Origin: Amorphophallus konjac
Taxonomy: Eukaryota > Streptophyta > Magnoliopsida > Alismatales > Araceae
DNA: 64,000 nucleotides
Direction of reading: 5' to 3'
NCBI GenBank assembly: GCA_022559845.1
Contig: CM040124.1
Location: 71,633,491-71,697,490, forward strand
Each line of letters starts with the position of its first letter. Position 1 is the stretch's first letter. Positions 24,384-36,132 of this stretch are shown here, piece by piece. Under the pieces are notes generated by a model, which ran no database searches, was not told the DNA's origin, and saw only the letters and a list, made by a program, of their open reading frames with translations. Both the position numbers and the translations under genes were made by a program.

Positions 24384-24397
24384 AAAAAGGGGGAGAT
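24384..24397 (+). promoter_or_regulatory. Polypurine tract of element D
   Basis: AAAAAGGGGGAGAT directly before the 3' LTR. The 290 bases between the second ORF and this tract hold no gene. Confidence 0.92.
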
Positions 24398-26695
24398 TGT
24401 TGAGTCTTTACATGTTTTGAGGATGACAACACTATGAGCCTTAGTGGAGAACAAAAAGAGTTTCTTCAGTTATGTTCAGGGGTTGTCTTCGTGTTGTTAT
24501 TTGTTCCATCGTGTGCTGAACACTGCAGCACCTCGTGCTGCTTTCTGTGCCACTTCATGTCCATCTGTGTCACCCCTATGCCTTCGAGTCTTATGTTCGG
24601 CCAAGTCTATACAGCCTCATCTTTACCTTCGTTCCAAGCCAAAGTCTACACATTCGTTTCCTTGGGCAAAGTCTCTACATCGTGGCCTTGAACTCTCAGT
24701 CTGTAGATTGTTGCCTTGAAGACCGTTCCAAGTCTATACATCCAGTTGAATGCAAAGTCTACACATCGCCTCACATCATATGAAGGCTGTACGTTGGAAG
24801 TGTCTTTCTTGCTTTGTGACCACACTTCGTGTCGGTTTCTGTTTTCGTCTTCGAGTTGGTTTCAGTCCGTGTCGTTTCGTGTCATCCTCGTCTTCGAGTC
24901 ATCCTTTTTATCTTTGCTCTTGTGTTTTCATGTCATTTATTAGAAGTTACTCGAGTCGTTTCACTGCTCTCACTGTTTTGTCACGTGTTTGGTTGCATGA
25001 GTCATTCAACTCTATACACTGGATTGTCAAGCTTCTTGTCTATACACTCCTCTTGTCCTTAGCATCTGTTTTGAAGTCCACACTTTGGTCTTCAGTTCAT
25101 GTCTGTACAGCATTACGTTCTCTTTGGAAAGTCTGTACAGCGTGAAGTCTACACATTGGCTTCGCTCCATTCAAGTCTATACATCGACTGTCTTGCTTTA
25201 GCTTAAGTCTGTACAGAGTCTGCGTCTCGTTGACCGTCTCTTGTCGTGTCGTCATGTTATTTCTATTTTTATGTCTTCGTGTTGTTTCTGTGTTCGTGTC
25301 TTAGTGTTTGTTTTGTTACAGTGATACTTCGTGTCGTTCCCTTTGTAGTGTTAGCTTTATTATTGTGTATCTCGTGTCGTTCTCCCTTTACCTCGTGCTA
25401 TTTTCATTTGACCTCGTGTCATTCTCTCTTTATTTCGTACTGTAGTAATCTTGTGTCTCTCGTGTCGTTCTCAGAATAGTGCATCTCGTATTGCTACCAC
25501 ATACCTCGTGCAGTTTTAGTTTTTATGGCCCTGAGTTTTAATCGTTTTAATTCTTTGCAGGAGAAGAAGAAAAAACAAAAAGAAGTAGGTAATCCGAGGA
25601 AGAATATTCCCCAGTGACTGGGCTGCACGTGATCCAATACTAAAGGAACTAATACTATAAGGGCATGTGGCAAGAAGGTTCTGGATCGAGTATGGGAGGC
25701 ACACGCATTCTATACCTTATCCACCTACTGTTGCTATATATTGAAGCCTTCGTCCACAGATGAAGGTTGATCGAAAAGGGAAAAAGAAAAAGCAGAAGTG
25801 CAGAGAGTTCGATCCAGAAAAAGAAGAGAAGAAAATAGAGGGCAGAAACTGAAGTAGAGGAAGAAGAGAGAATAGCAGAGAGAGTGAGAGAGAGAGAGCT
25901 CGAAGCTGAGAGTTCAGAAAGAAGAAGAAGAGGAAGGTTTCTGGTTTCAGGATCAAATCCGAACCAGTTTGCTCTATTGTGAGCTATATTCCGTGTTTCA
26001 TTGTTCCAGCATTCAGTCTGCTGTATCTTTTTGTGTTTCTTGTTTTTTGATCTTTCTTTACTATTCTAGTTTTGTCTCCGAGTCTCAGGTTGAGATCGGT
26101 GGTCCTCCTGTTCTGTTGGTTCAGGAGTAGGGAGATGCTGTCTCCGGTTGCAAGTGGCCGTGTGTTGCTTGTGGGTCCCCTTTGGGCTTCAGAGGAAGAG
26201 AGACCTTTGTCTCTGGTTCTAGTGACTGCAGATCACTAGTGTTCCCTCCGGTTGGAGGAAGAGGAACGTGTTTCCTAGTTTCTAGGGACTTGGCGTCCTT
26301 AGGGTTCCCTCCAGGTGTGGAGGAAGAGGGGAGGGTGTTCCCTTGGTGAAGCTGTGAATCAGCCGTTGTAGCAGACTGAGTCTGCTTGGCTAGCCGGTGC
26401 TAGTGGAAGCCTCACTTCGGTTTGAAGTGAGGGGTGGACGTAGGCAGACTGGAGGTCTGACCGAACCACCTTAAAAATCCCTGGCGCAGTGTGTTTGATT
26501 TCTTTTCTGGCTTTGGATCCATTCGGTAGATGCTTGTCTAGGCCGATCCATCTCTATCTTCCTAACTGATCGTTCTGCGCGGTTAGTATTTGACCATTAA
26601 GATCTTTTTCGGAAACTCCTAATTGAGAACTTAATTTTTTAATCCTCATTGTTTTTACTGGTAAAGATCCATTCACCCCCCCTCTGGACCTATCA
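24398..26695 (+). repeat. 3' LTR of element D
   Basis: Close match to 15380-17699. The second G-box of the promoter is changed to CATGTGGC here, while the first (25626) and the TATA box (25734) are kept. The U5 hairpins are intact and longer than in the 5' LTR. Confidence 0.95.
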
Positions 26696-27175
26696 GCCAT
26701 TTCAGAAATATTCCAATGCGTCAACGCAGCAGTGGAGCAGCGTCGACGCAACAGTTAAGAAAGGCTAGGCTGGTTGCTCACTGGAACGCATCAATGCGTC
26801 AACGCCTTGATCAAGTGGCGTGGACGTAGTAGTTCAAACAATCAGGGAAGGAGCATACTGGATTACTCTGGTGCGTCAACGCATTCATCAAGTGGCGTCG
26901 ACGCAGCATGTTGATGGATCGACAAGGTGACCAGAGGGTGGACGCAGTTGCACAATGCGTCAACGCACTCCACACGAAACATGAGAGGGCTGAAGCCATC
27001 TAAGTTCAGATGCTGGAACACCAATGCGTCAACGCAACATGCTGATTGCGTCGACGCATCACGCCCATCTGTTGAAGACTTGATCACTGGATCACTGATG
27101 CGTCAACGCAGCAGGCTGATGGAGTCAACGCAGTAGACTTGAGTCCTGCTGGTCGAATGTCGTTGAATTGACGGG

Positions 27176-27318
27176 CACGTGATCCGAGGTGCCTGGCTCG
27201 TGAACCAGGATGCTGCCACGTGGTCAGAATTTCGAGGGCAGGAAACGTGGAAGCCACACTCACCCAGTGTGCTGCTGCTGATGCTATATATACGAGTCTT
27301 CATCCTCTGTAGAAGACT
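27176..27318 (+). promoter_or_regulatory. Promoter and leader hairpin of LTR C
   Basis: CACGTGATCC (27176), a second G-box CACGTG (27217) and the TATA box CTATATATA (27284), followed by a hairpin with arms AGTCTTC/GAAGACT (27295-27318). The D LTR has the same layout with arms CCTTC/GAAGG, so the hairpin position is conserved while its arms differ. Confidence 0.75.
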
Positions 27319-27968
27319 GATCGAAGAAGAAGCCTGGAGGCAGAAAGAGTAACAGCAGAGCAGAAAGCTCTTCGATCCAGCAGAAGCTAAGAGAAGAAAG
27401 GGAAAAGGAAGAGAGAGCTTCCACGATCCAACAGAAGAAAAGAAAAAGAGAAAGAGAGAAAAGGAGAACAGAGATCGAGAGAAGAAGAGAAGTGCAGCAG
27501 AGAAGAGAGAGAAAGAGAGAGAGTGAAGAAAGAGAGTGAGATCGAGGGAGATCTGTTCCTACTGGACCGTGGATCAGATCTAGGCCAGTCAGCTCCGTTG
27601 AGAGCCACATTGTGCATTTCATTTCTCAGCTTTCTGTTTGCTGAAGTTATTTTCATTTCATGTTTTTGGTTTTCCTTTTTCATTTGGTTATCCTTGTTCT
27701 TCCGATCCTCTGGACTGAGGTCGGGTTCCTCCTGGTGGGTCAGGAGAAGGGAGGCTAGCCCTCTGGTTCTGGTCTTGCTGGTAGCAGGTCCAGGTGTACC
27801 CTCCGGGTTGGAGGAAGAGAGACTTGGGTCTCTGGTTACTGGTGACTAGGTGTCACTGGTGTTCCCTCCGGTTGGGAGGAAGAGGGGAGGATGTTCCCCT
27901 GGTCAAGCTGTTTGGCAGCGTGTGTTCGTAGATTGAGTCTGCGGGTTACTAGCTTGTGCTAGTGGAAG

Positions 27969-28014
27969 CCTCACTCCTGTTGGGAGTGAGGGGTGGATGT
28001 AGGTCTTGGTGACC
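27969..28014 (+). other. Paired U5 hairpins (element C, 5' LTR)
   Basis: Hairpin 1 has arms CCTCACTCC/GGAGTGAGG (27969-27991). Hairpin 2 has arms GGTC/GACC (28002-28014). Identical in the 3' LTR (35508-35530 and 35541-35553). The constant GGGGTGGATGTAGG lies between them and CGAACCACCTAAAAATC after. Confidence 0.8.
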
Positions 28015-28593
28015 GAACCACCTAAAAATCTTCTGTGCTGTGTGATTGGGCTTGTGCGCTTGTTCCTTATCTTATACCCCCTTCACAGATTGCTTTATGC
28101 ATTCTTGTTTCTATCCGTGCTGAGAGTTGATTGCATTCTTCTGCTAGTTGCTTATTTAGGTGAGCCTTATATATATTTGCTCATTGGTTTAAAAGAAAAT
28201 TCAATTTGTTCTTCAGACTGTCTATCTTGCATTTGATAGTGTCCTAGTCTTGTATTGAGCGAATTGCTATGTACGTTTGCTCCATATCACCTACCACCCC
28301 TCACAGGTTGTGAATGCTTGGTTAGTTGTGCTCTCTTAGAAGTATATCTTGAGCATTAATTTCTGCTAAGTGTGGTTGGTTTGTTTAGCTATGCCTGCTG
28401 TTTCTGGTGTGATCAGGTGGCTGCATTGTTGCAGTCCAACTGTTTGATCATTTGTTTAATTATCATCTTATCTTGGAAAGCTCATTAGTTTTTATTCCGC
28501 ATATCTGAGCTTTAGTTTTTTAATTTGGGCATAATTTCTAGAGGGATACATTCACCCCCCCCCCTCTGTATCCGGGCCTAGCACCATAACAAT

Positions 28594-28605
28594 TGGTATT
28601 AGAGC
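28594..28605 (+). promoter_or_regulatory. Primer binding site of element C, one mismatch
   Basis: TGGTATTAGAGC instead of TGGTATCAGAGC, two bases after the LTR end. The C-to-T change fits methylation-linked decay. Confidence 0.85.
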
Positions 28606-28723
28606 GGTGTCTGCATACAAGGTCCAGCGACCTGCAGATTCGATCTTGCAGTCTTAGGTGCTAATTTATTTTTAGTGCATAAATATTCATGTTGCCTTGA
28701 ACTTACTCGCTATTTGTTTTTCA

Positions 28724-31047
28724 ATGGCTCTTCCATCGGTCTTTAGTGGTTCTGATTTCAGTCAGTGGTACACTGCTTTACATGCTTATGTAAATTCTGC
28801 TAATCCAGATTTGTGGAAATTAATTTCACAAGGTCCTCACACCTTACCAACGAAAGTGTCCAAATGGACCGACAGACACAGATCAAAGGATGGAGAAAAT
28901 CAGAAAGCCTTTAACCTGTTGAAAGCAGCTACTGATAGAGCCTTATGGTCTTGTCTTCATAATTGCAGCTCAACAAAGGACATCCTGGATAGGCTGAAGC
29001 AATTTCACAGGGTAAACGAGGACATCTGCATGATGGCTAACAGAAGTAATCCAAGTGGCAGCAATCAAGGTAGCAGTCAGACTGAAGAAGATGATGATGA
29101 TGAGATTTTTCTCTAGAAGATTGGGAGAATGCATATGCTGAATTATTTGAATCTCATGAACTGTTAAGAAAACAGTATAAAAAATTGAAGAAGGGTATTG
29201 GTTTAGATAGTTCAAGTTCTCCTTGTAAAAATTGTGTTGAATTGAAAAATATTCATGATGCCTGTATGTCTGATTTTCTAATGTTGAAGAAACAAATTTC
29301 ATTATTGAAAACTGAGAATCAAGATCATGTGAAAGAAATCTCTGAAATTGAAAAGAAGCTTAGTCTAGCTAGTCATGATTCTATTTAGAGCAAGGATTTG
29401 CTGAAAGAAATTGAATGTGTTAAGTCTGAATTAAACAAGCTGAAATCTAAAAATGATTCTCTTAAAGAGTTCTCCAATAAAAATGATAAAAAATCAGAGA
29501 AACTTAGACAGGAGAACAAATTGCTGATTGAAAAACTTAATGCCATAAAGTCTGTAAACATAGAATTACAGAAAGATTTTGAAAAACAACAAAAAGAATT
29601 GAAGGAATTTGAGGCTGGAAGAAAACATGAAGCTAATTCAGAAGATCAGCTTCTAATAAATGAATTGGTTCAAAATGATAAGCTTAAGGAAGAAGTTAAA
29701 AAATTAAAATTGTTAAACAGTGCCATGTCTGAAAGACTTCTCACATTGGAGAAAGGAAAAGTCATCTGTACAAACGAAACTGATGAAGCAGATGAGCTGA
29801 GAAAGGAAATTGAAAAATACAAAACAACTAACAAAGTTTTGAATGAAGTTGTCAACTGCAGTGAACAAGAGATTGCAAGCTATGAAATAAACATTGTATC
29901 TCTCGAAAATGAGATTCAAGACTTGCGAAAATCCTTGTCTAATTTTGTTGATGGGTAGAAAAACCTAGACAAGCTACTAGGTATAAAAATCAACCCTAGA
30001 AAGGAAGGACTGGGTTACAGTCCAATCATGAGGAAGGTTGATGGAGCCAACCTGAAAATTGTCTTTGTCAAATCTTCTGAATAGGAAAAGCCTTCTACTT
30101 CATCTCCAATTCAGTACAAGGCTAAGAAAACAAGAAAACAGGATAAAAATCAGAAAAGGACTGTAAATCAGAAAATAAATGAAAAGGGTTCATCAGTGCA
30201 TGTTGATCACAGTCCTCACACACACTCACATGCATCTAAAAAGAAGATTATCTGTCATTACTGTCATAAATTTGGTCATTTGATGCATGAGCGTGAATTA
30301 AACAAATTGGATGATTTGAATGTTGAAATGATGAATGTTAGGAAATATCATGATAGAAAACCTGCTGTTCATTCAAAGAAAAGTGAATGCTCTCATTGTG
30401 GTAGATTAGGCCACACCTTTGCTCAGTGTTGGTTTGCTAATGGAAAGAAAAAAATGCTCTCACATCATGCTAAATCTTATGCTAACCAACATACTTTTAA
30501 TATAAACAAAACTGCTTCTCTGAACTAGCATGTCAAATGTTTTAATTATAACAAACTTGGGCACAAGACCATTGAATGTAGGGCAAGCTCTTTTAGAAGA
30601 AAGTTCCCCTTCTACTCACATTGTGGGAAGCATGGCCATGCAGTCAAGGACTGCTGGCATGTACAGGGTAGGAATAGAAATTTCAAAGAATTTGATAGGA
30701 ACAAACTTGTTTTTAAAAGAATTCCTGTTTGCTCAAATCGCAGAAGACCTGGCCACCAAGTTGCTGCTTGCAGGGTAGCTGGTCATGAAAAGAAAAAGTT
30801 TCATAATAATAACAGAAACCCTCATGCTCACTCTTATAATGCTCAAGTTCATGCTAGTATACATAAGAGGAACATGAAACCTGCTAGTTCATGCCACTAT
30901 TGTAGGGTGTCTGAGTATTCAATGCACAACTATTTTATCATGAACTCTGATGACTGGTTGGCACAGAAAAAGATGCAGGCAGTCCCAAAAGGGGCTAATT
31001 ACTATGCAATACCCAACACCACTTGGGTTCCTGCTAGTGGAAAATAG
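28724..31047 (+). pseudogene. Gag of element C, broken by stops and frameshifts
   Basis: Start ATG 28724 (MALPSVFSGSDFSQW). The N-terminal part with LWKLISQGPHTLP, KWTD and a DILDRLKQFHRVNE helix reads to an acidic EEDDDDE stretch ending at 29116. The coiled coil follows in another frame (about 29185-29958, with stops), then the KEGLGY word near 30007. Zinc knuckles are mostly degraded: one good copy CSHCGRLGHTFAQC, others with a lost Cys (CHYCHKFGHLMHER, CFNYNKLGHKTIEC, CSNRRRPGHQVAAC). It ends TTWVPASGK before a TAG at 31045, like the other gag genes here. It matches the D gag in order and wording, so it is the same gag type, now dead. Confidence 0.85.
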
Positions 31048-33467
31048 AAAGTTGCCTAGCAGGTGTGCCTTGGATGGAATAAAGGGGTAATGATCCAAGG
31101 CACTCAAGAATGAAAAACCCCATTCTCACACTTTTCAGGTAATCTCTCTGCATTTCTCATTTTGAAACTCATTGCATATGTGGTTTGATGTATTCTTGCA
31201 TATCATGTTCTTAGCTTCATCTAGTGCATGCTTATTAAATCTGTTCTTGCATATTCATTTATCATCTGCCATTTGCACTACTCTCTGATCATGCACTCTG
31301 AAACTTCTGAAAAACTAAACTGCATATGTATGTGGCTTGGAATTTGCCCTCCCATTAGCTCGTACCTATCTGTTTTCATCTATATGGGTTCTGTATGGCT
31401 TCTAGTGCGTTGACGCATTTGGCTGACTGCGTAGACGCAATTGTGCATCTTTCGCTTACTGTCTTGTTCACTGCGTCGACGTTAACACTAATGCGTTGAC
31501 GCATTGGTGTGTATTTGATCCATGTATGCATGCTCACATTTAAAAATCTGCCTTGCTTCTCATGAGTCTGAATGTGCATGAATCAAAATCATATGTTCAG
31601 TTTTTCATGGCAAACATTGCATGTTTTCAGGGGGACTTGTGTATAGACATATGTTATGTCTGTGCATGTATTTTTGCATGCATGTAGTTAATTGCATTGC
31701 ATCTCATGAAAGATGCCAAAAAGATTGACTGAATGCATATTGTCAGGGGGAGTCAATACATTGCATGAAGGTAGTCATGTGCATACATTTATGTCAGAGT
31801 TCATTGCATGTTAACTTTGAACATCATGGAACTTGCCTGACCTCCTGATATCTTGCCTTGTGTGCAAATCCCTTTCATTGATTCTATTTGACCAAACCTT
31901 GATCATAATTTGAAAACACTGAGCTTCAAAATCTCTCCTATCAATTGGTAACAATTGGTATCATTTGGTATCAAAATTATTTCAGTCTTTCATGAAGATT
32001 TCAATGGGCTATCTCGATCATAAATCTGAAAAATCTTGAACTAGAAATCTTCTATTATACGCTTTTATGAATGTCTGAAATAACTCATGTGGTTTAAGCT
32101 TAATGTATTCATGGAGTTTAACTTTAAAATCTCTTAACATATCTGAATCATGTTTAATAAATCTTAACAAACTGTTTCATGCTGTGTCTTGCAAAAACTT
32201 CTGAAATCCGCACTTTTGAATACATGACTTTATTTGGTTAAGTACATGAGATTAATATTATTTTGAAGCAAATGAATGTTTCTGAATTGTCTAAAGGGTA
32301 AAGTAATTGTCAGAGCAATGACCTTGGTCACTGAGAAACACATGTCCAAAGGACTGTGTCATGAGGTTCCTTAGTTAACTCTGCATAAAATTCATTGAAA
32401 ATCAGGCAGAGCAATGGCATGCACACTGAGAAATACAACTCACTCATCAAGAAATGATTTGCAGTGTGTCATGATGTGTAAATGCTATCTCTGTTCATAT
32501 AAAGCATGACAGTTAGTCACACTAAGTGCTTAGGGATATTGGCCTCTGATCAAGGTATATCCTCTAGTTACAAGGTGTGCACTGAACTAGACTGCTCGTG
32601 AAATTTGTAGCATGAAAAATTGTTGAACATATCTCAATATCTGAAAATTGATGCTAAAATCAAATTGCTACAACCCTAGACAAAATCATATGACTTCATA
32701 ATTGCTTGATTTCAATACTGATGCATGTAATTCTGAAGGAAGTCAATAATTTTGATTGTGTAAGAGAAAGGGAGTTTTATCAAGATAAATATGAGGGCTT
32801 GGTTCATTTTTATTAAACCATGGTTTTAGATATCAATACAAAATTTTATTGATAAACTCTGCATACATCATGTTTAAACCATGCTGATCAATAAAATTCA
32901 TTCATAAGCCCTTATAATGGAAGACTTTGAAATATTCTGTTTTGGATTTATGAGAATGACATTTCCTTGAAAATCTGACTAAAATTCTTGTAGTTGAAGC
33001 CTCTTTAGAAATCTGCTAATTGAACCTCTTCTGCTCATTGACCTGAACTTGTCCTTGTTTGCCCCTGTGGTCTCCTTCTCATCTATCTCATAAGATTCCA
33101 TTTATTGAGGGGGAGCCTCCTTGTCATACGCATCATGCTGCATAGAAGGAGAAGAATTGAGATCTTGCATTCTGGTATCTACATCTGCATTCTTACCCCT
33201 TCCCATGGTTCATCTTGATTAGACCAAATGAGGGAGATTCTTATCATTGCATGCTGGCTTCTTTTGATCATCTCTAACTCATGTTTTTGCTGAAACTCTT
33301 AAAGGGGGAGAATCATGTTCTTGCAAGGGGGAGGAATTGACTGATTTTTTTTACATGCTTTAATTTCTCAAACTATTTTTCTTTTTGATGAAGTCAAAGG
33401 GGGAGAATAGTTTGAGTCATCAGATTGACTCACTGTGTAGTGTTGCCATCATCAAAAAGGGGGAGAT
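31048..33467 (+). other. Non-coding 3' region of element C with polypurine tract
   Basis: No coding frame. Inverted family-C words GCGTTGACGCA and TGCGTCGACG occur at about 31405-31505. Purine words resembling the polypurine tract recur: CAGGGGGAC (31629), CAGGGGGAGT (31743), AAAGGGGGAGAA (33301), AAGGGGGAGGAA (33326), AAAGGGGGAGAA (33396) and finally AAAAAGGGGGAGAT (33454-33467) directly at the LTR. Confidence 0.75.
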
Positions 33468-36127
33468 TGTTGTGCCCCTGTGGTTTTGATGATAGTTTTA
33501 ATGGTGGTTTTGATGATTGGTTTTTGATGTGAGTTAATCACTGTGAGTCATCTTGCTGGGTGTGTCATCATGCAATTATTTAGTCATTCTCTGATCATAA
33601 TGCTTTCTTTTATATGCTCGATTATTTCATGTTTTATCATGTAAGTGAATGGTGTTCATATGGCTGTCAGATAACATGCTTTACTTAATTCAGTCTACAC
33701 ACTCCCCTGTTATAATAATGCAGTCTTCAGCAAGTATATACACTGAGTTCGTATGAACATCTTCAACTCTAAACACTCACTCAGTGTTAACACTGTACAC
33801 ACTTGATCATTTACTGCTTAAGTATATACGTTCATTATTCCTCTGTCTGTCTGCAGATGATTCAGGTCATCAAGACTTGGCACGTGATCCAAGAGGCTGA
33901 AATGCTGACACATGGACACAGCAGTTCAAACAATCAAGAAAGAAGCTCCTGGATTACTCTGTGCGTCAACGCCACGAGTTGGAAGAGTTGACGCAACAGT
34001 TAAAAAGGGGTAGACTATTTGTTCACTGGACTGCCGATGTCGATGCGTCAACGCCATTGCTAGACAGCGTCGACGCAGCCATTAAGCCTGATAGGCATCT
34101 AGCTCGGAGACAATTTAGACGGTTAACGCTAGAGCTTAAGGCGTCCACGCACCAATGAAGATGCATCCACGGATACTCTTCACAGCGTCAACTCTACGCA
34201 AAGGCTGCATCAACTCAGCCACTCAAGAAGCAGAGGCCTTGTCAAAAATATTCCAATGCGTCAATGCAGCAGTGGAGCAGCGTCGACGCAACAGTTAAGA
34301 AAGGCTAGGCTGGTTGCTCACTGGAACGCATCAATGTGTCAACGCCTTGATCAAGTGGCGTGGACGCAGTAGTTCAAACAATCAGAAAGGAGCTTACTGT
34401 ATTACTCTGGTGCGTCAACGCATTCATCAAGTGGCATCGACGCAGCATGTTGATGGATCGACAAGGTGACCAGAGGGTGGACGCAGTTGCACAATGCGTC
34501 AACGCACTCCATACGAAGCGTGAGAGGGCTGAAGCCATCTAAGTTCGGATGCTGGAACACCAATGCGTCAATGCAACATGCTGATAGCGTTGACGCAGCA
34601 CGCCCATCTGTTGAAGACTTGATCACTGGATCACAGATGCATCAACGTAGCAGGCTAATGGAGTCAATGCAGCAGACTTGAGTCCTGCTGGTCGAATGTC
34701 GTTGAATTGACGGGCACGTGATCCGAGGTGCCTGGCTCGTGAACCAGGATGCTGCCACGTGGTCCGAATTTCAAGTGCAGGAAACGTGGAAGCCACACTC
34801 ACCCAATGTGCTGCTGCTGATGCTATATATACGAGTCTTCATCCTCTATAGAAGACTGATCGAAGAAGAAGCCTGGAGGCAGAAAGAGTAACAGCAGAGC
34901 AGAAAGCTCTTCGATCCAGCAGAAGCTGAGAGAAGAAAGGGAAAAGGAAGAGAGAGCTTCCACGATCCAGCAGAAGAAAAGAAAAAGAGAAAGAGAGAAA
35001 AGGAGAACAGAGATCGAGAGAAGAAGAGAAGTGCAGCAGAGAAGAGAGAGAAAGAGAGAGAGTGAAGAAAGAGAGTGAGATCGAGGGAGATCTGTTCCTA
35101 CTGGATCGTGGATCAGATCCAGGCCAGTCAGCTCCGTTGAGAGCCACATTGTGCATTTCATTTTTCAGCTTTCTGTTTGCTTAAGTTATTTTCATTTCGT
35201 GTTTTTGTTTTTCCTTTTTCATTTGGTTATCCTTGTTCTTCCGATCCTCTGGACTGAGGTCGGGTTCCTCCTGGTGGGTCAGGAGAAGGGAGGCTAGCCC
35301 TCCGGTTCTGGTCTTGCTGGTAGCAGGTCCAGGTGTACCCTCCGGGTTGGAGGAAGAGAGACTTGGGTCTCTGGTTGCTGGTGACTGGGTGTCACTGGTG
35401 TTCCCTCCGGTTGGGAGGAAGAGGGGAGGATGTTCCCCTGGTCAAGCTGTTTGGCAGCGTGTGTTCGCAGATTGAGTCTGCAGGTTACTAGCTTGTGCTA
35501 GTGGAAGCCTCACTCCTGTTGGGAGTGAGGGGTGGATGTAGGTCTTGGTGACCGAACTACCTAAAAATCTTCTGTGATGTGTGATTGGGCTTGTGCGCTT
35601 GTTCCTTATCTTCTACCCCCTTCACAGATTGCTTTATGCATTCTTGTTTCTATCCGTGCTGAGAGTTGATTGCATTCTTCTGCTAGTTGCTTATTTAGGT
35701 GAGCCTTATATATATTTGCTCATTGGTTTAAAAGAAAATTCAATTTGTTCTTCAGACTGTCTATCTTGCATTTGATAGTGTCCTAGTCTTGTATTGAGCG
35801 AATTGCTGTGTACGTTTGCTCCATATCACCTACCACCCCTCACAGGTTGTGAATGCTTGGTTAGTTGTGCTCTCTTAGAAGTATATCTTGAGCATTAATT
35901 TCTGCTAAGTGTGGTTGGTTTGTTTAGCTATGCCTGCTGTTTCTGGTGTGATCAGGTGGCTGCATTATTGCAGTCCAACTGCTTGATCATTTGTTGAATT
36001 ATCATCTTATCTTGGAAAGCTCATTAGTTTTTATTCCGCATATTTGAGCTTTAGTTTTTTAATTTGGGCATAATTTCTAGAGGGATACATTCACCCCCCC
36101 TCTGTATCCGGGCCTAGCACCATAACA
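33468..36127 (+). repeat. 3' LTR of element C
   Basis: Starts TGTTGTGCCCCTGTGG and ends CACCATAACA, followed by the TSD GGGGT. It is uninterrupted, which proves that D is an insertion in the 5' copy. Promoter words at 34715 and 34823; U5 hairpins at 35508-35553. Confidence 0.95.
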
Positions 36128-36132
36128 GGGGT

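Larger units (their letters stand above)
15380..26695 (+). mobile_element. Element D: Sire-like Copia with gag and an extra ORF but no pol
   Basis: A complete insertion: TSD GCCTT (15375-15379) and GCCAT (26696-26700, one change), LTRs 15380-17699 (2320 bp) and 24398-26695 (2298 bp), primer site at 17702 and polypurine tract 24384-24397. In the first 200 bases the LTRs differ at only a few sites, mostly C-T or G-A, so the insertion is fairly recent. The 6.7-kb interior encodes Gag (17820-19954) and a second long ORF (21796-24092). Protease, integrase, RT and RNase H are entirely missing rather than decayed. Confidence 0.93.
26701..28591 (+). repeat. 5' LTR of element C, second segment
   Basis: Resumes after the D insertion and its TSD. 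It has the main family-C word cluster to about 27140, a promoter, a GA-rich leader, R/U5 hairpins and the LTR end GGGCCTAGCACCATAACA. It matches 34241-36127. Confidence 0.93.
14607..36127 (+). mobile_element. Element C: Sire-like Copia, gag-only, carrying element D in its 5' LTR
   Basis: The TSD GGGGT is present on both sides (14602-14606 and 36128-36132). The 5' LTR is 14607-15379 plus 26701-28591 (2664 bp without D). The 3' LTR is 33468-36127 (2660 bp). Primer site 28594-28605 and polypurine tract 33454-33467 fit a plus-strand element. The internal 4.9 kb holds a broken gag and about 2.4 kb of non-coding DNA; no pol motif is seen. The first dinucleotide of the 5' LTR is TA where the 3' LTR has the canonical TG. 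Confidence 0.93.

Noticed and set aside
26701..27140. Regularly spaced TGCGTCAACGC words resembling a CRISPR-like array
   Set aside because: Repeats are 10-12 bases, variable, irregularly spaced, and occur in both LTRs of a plant retrotransposon.
27284..27849. Frames with Leu/Ser-rich or Gly/Glu-rich composition in LTR C (also at 34823-35475)
   Set aside because: They arise from the GA-rich leader and the hairpin-rich R/U5 region; the frame ends differ between the two LTRs.
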